Source of the DNA: Peptostreptococcaceae bacterium pGA-8
Lineage (GTDB): Bacteria; Bacillota; Clostridia; Peptostreptococcales; Anaerovoracaceae
DNA length: 64,000 nucleotides
NCBI GenBank assembly: GCA_900112915.1
Contig: FONK01000004.1
Location: 1-64,000 of the forward strand
Direction: 5' to 3'
In this document: piece after piece, positions 63,959 to 64,000 of the stretch
Numbering within the stretch: position 1 is the stretch's first letter
How the letters are laid out: every line of letters starts with the position of its first letter
Notes under the pieces: generated by a model
Told to the model about the DNA's origin: nothing
Database searches by the model: none
Seen by the model: only the letters and a program-made list of their open reading frames with translations
Translations under genes and position numbers: made by a program

Positions 63959-64000
63959 TATGGAGCCTTTTTGGTCTGCATAATTTTCTAAAATTGAATC

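Overview
The window is a low-GC, Gram-positive anaerobe chromosome, most likely class Clostridia, order Eubacteriales or Peptostreptococcales. The evidence is the Firmicutes gene order (tilS-ftsH, tsaE-tsaB-rimI-tsaD, groES-groEL behind CIRCE), an S-box riboswitch on metK, a Rex redox repressor, a class III fructose bisphosphatase, a hydroxylamine reductase with a hemerythrin partner, a ferredoxin, and strong GGAGG ribosome binding sites. An Anaerovoracaceae/Family XIII-like organism is a guess; no species can be named from what is visible.

Layout. Bases 1-3530 are a mobile-element graveyard: the left part of an IS256-family insertion sequence that cuts a membrane/zinc-ribbon gene, a fragment of a large serine recombinase, and two decayed genes with stops or frameshifts. 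Bases 3291-3525 hold several strong stems that look like a structured RNA leader before a membrane-anchored XRE regulator. Bases 4400-9380 carry accessory regulators and membrane proteins: a TetR-type regulator with a matching pair of candidate operators, a heptahelical protein, a DMT exporter, YbaK and a DUF3021/DUF2628-like protein. Bases 9384-15090 hold a DXS-like enzyme, a Crp/Fnr regulator and, divergent from it, a nitrosative-stress operon (DUF1858, an unknown protein, hemerythrin, Hcp).

Bases 15178-33494 hold apbE, S-box metK, a NhaD-type antiporter, aspartokinase, a wall-anchored C69 dipeptidase, and on the minus strand a heterodimeric ABC exporter, a pyridoxal/pyridoxamine kinase and a TatD-linked radical SAM protein. 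They continue with a cytidylate-kinase-like protein, metG, tatD and a lipoprotein polysaccharide deacetylase. Bases 33545-36422 hold a cobalt/nickel ECF importer (cbiMNQO) whose CbiM signal peptide is interrupted by TAA.

Bases 36479-52165 are core genes in tight, often overlapping order: tilS, ftsH, a PucR regulator, coaX, dusB, an L,D-transpeptidase, an NfuA-like protein, pepV, a RibU-like S component, the t6A genes, an ABC-F protein, acpP and rex. Bases 52166-54720 are a second graveyard with integrase, AlbA_2-like and transposase remnants, plus a live-looking ribbon-helix-helix gene divergent from a membrane-anchored protein. Bases 54729-63476 return to core genes: ferredoxin, a P-loop/Asp23 fusion, OGG1, groES-groEL, murA, an M20 peptidase, fbp and tRNA-Arg. 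The window ends in a small minus-strand membrane protein.

There is no large intact novel island. The best leads are the conserved-looking but unrecognised proteins in the hcp operon and elsewhere, the structured leader at 3291-3525, the interrupted CbiM signal peptide with its attenuator-like leader, and the P-loop/Asp23 fusion.
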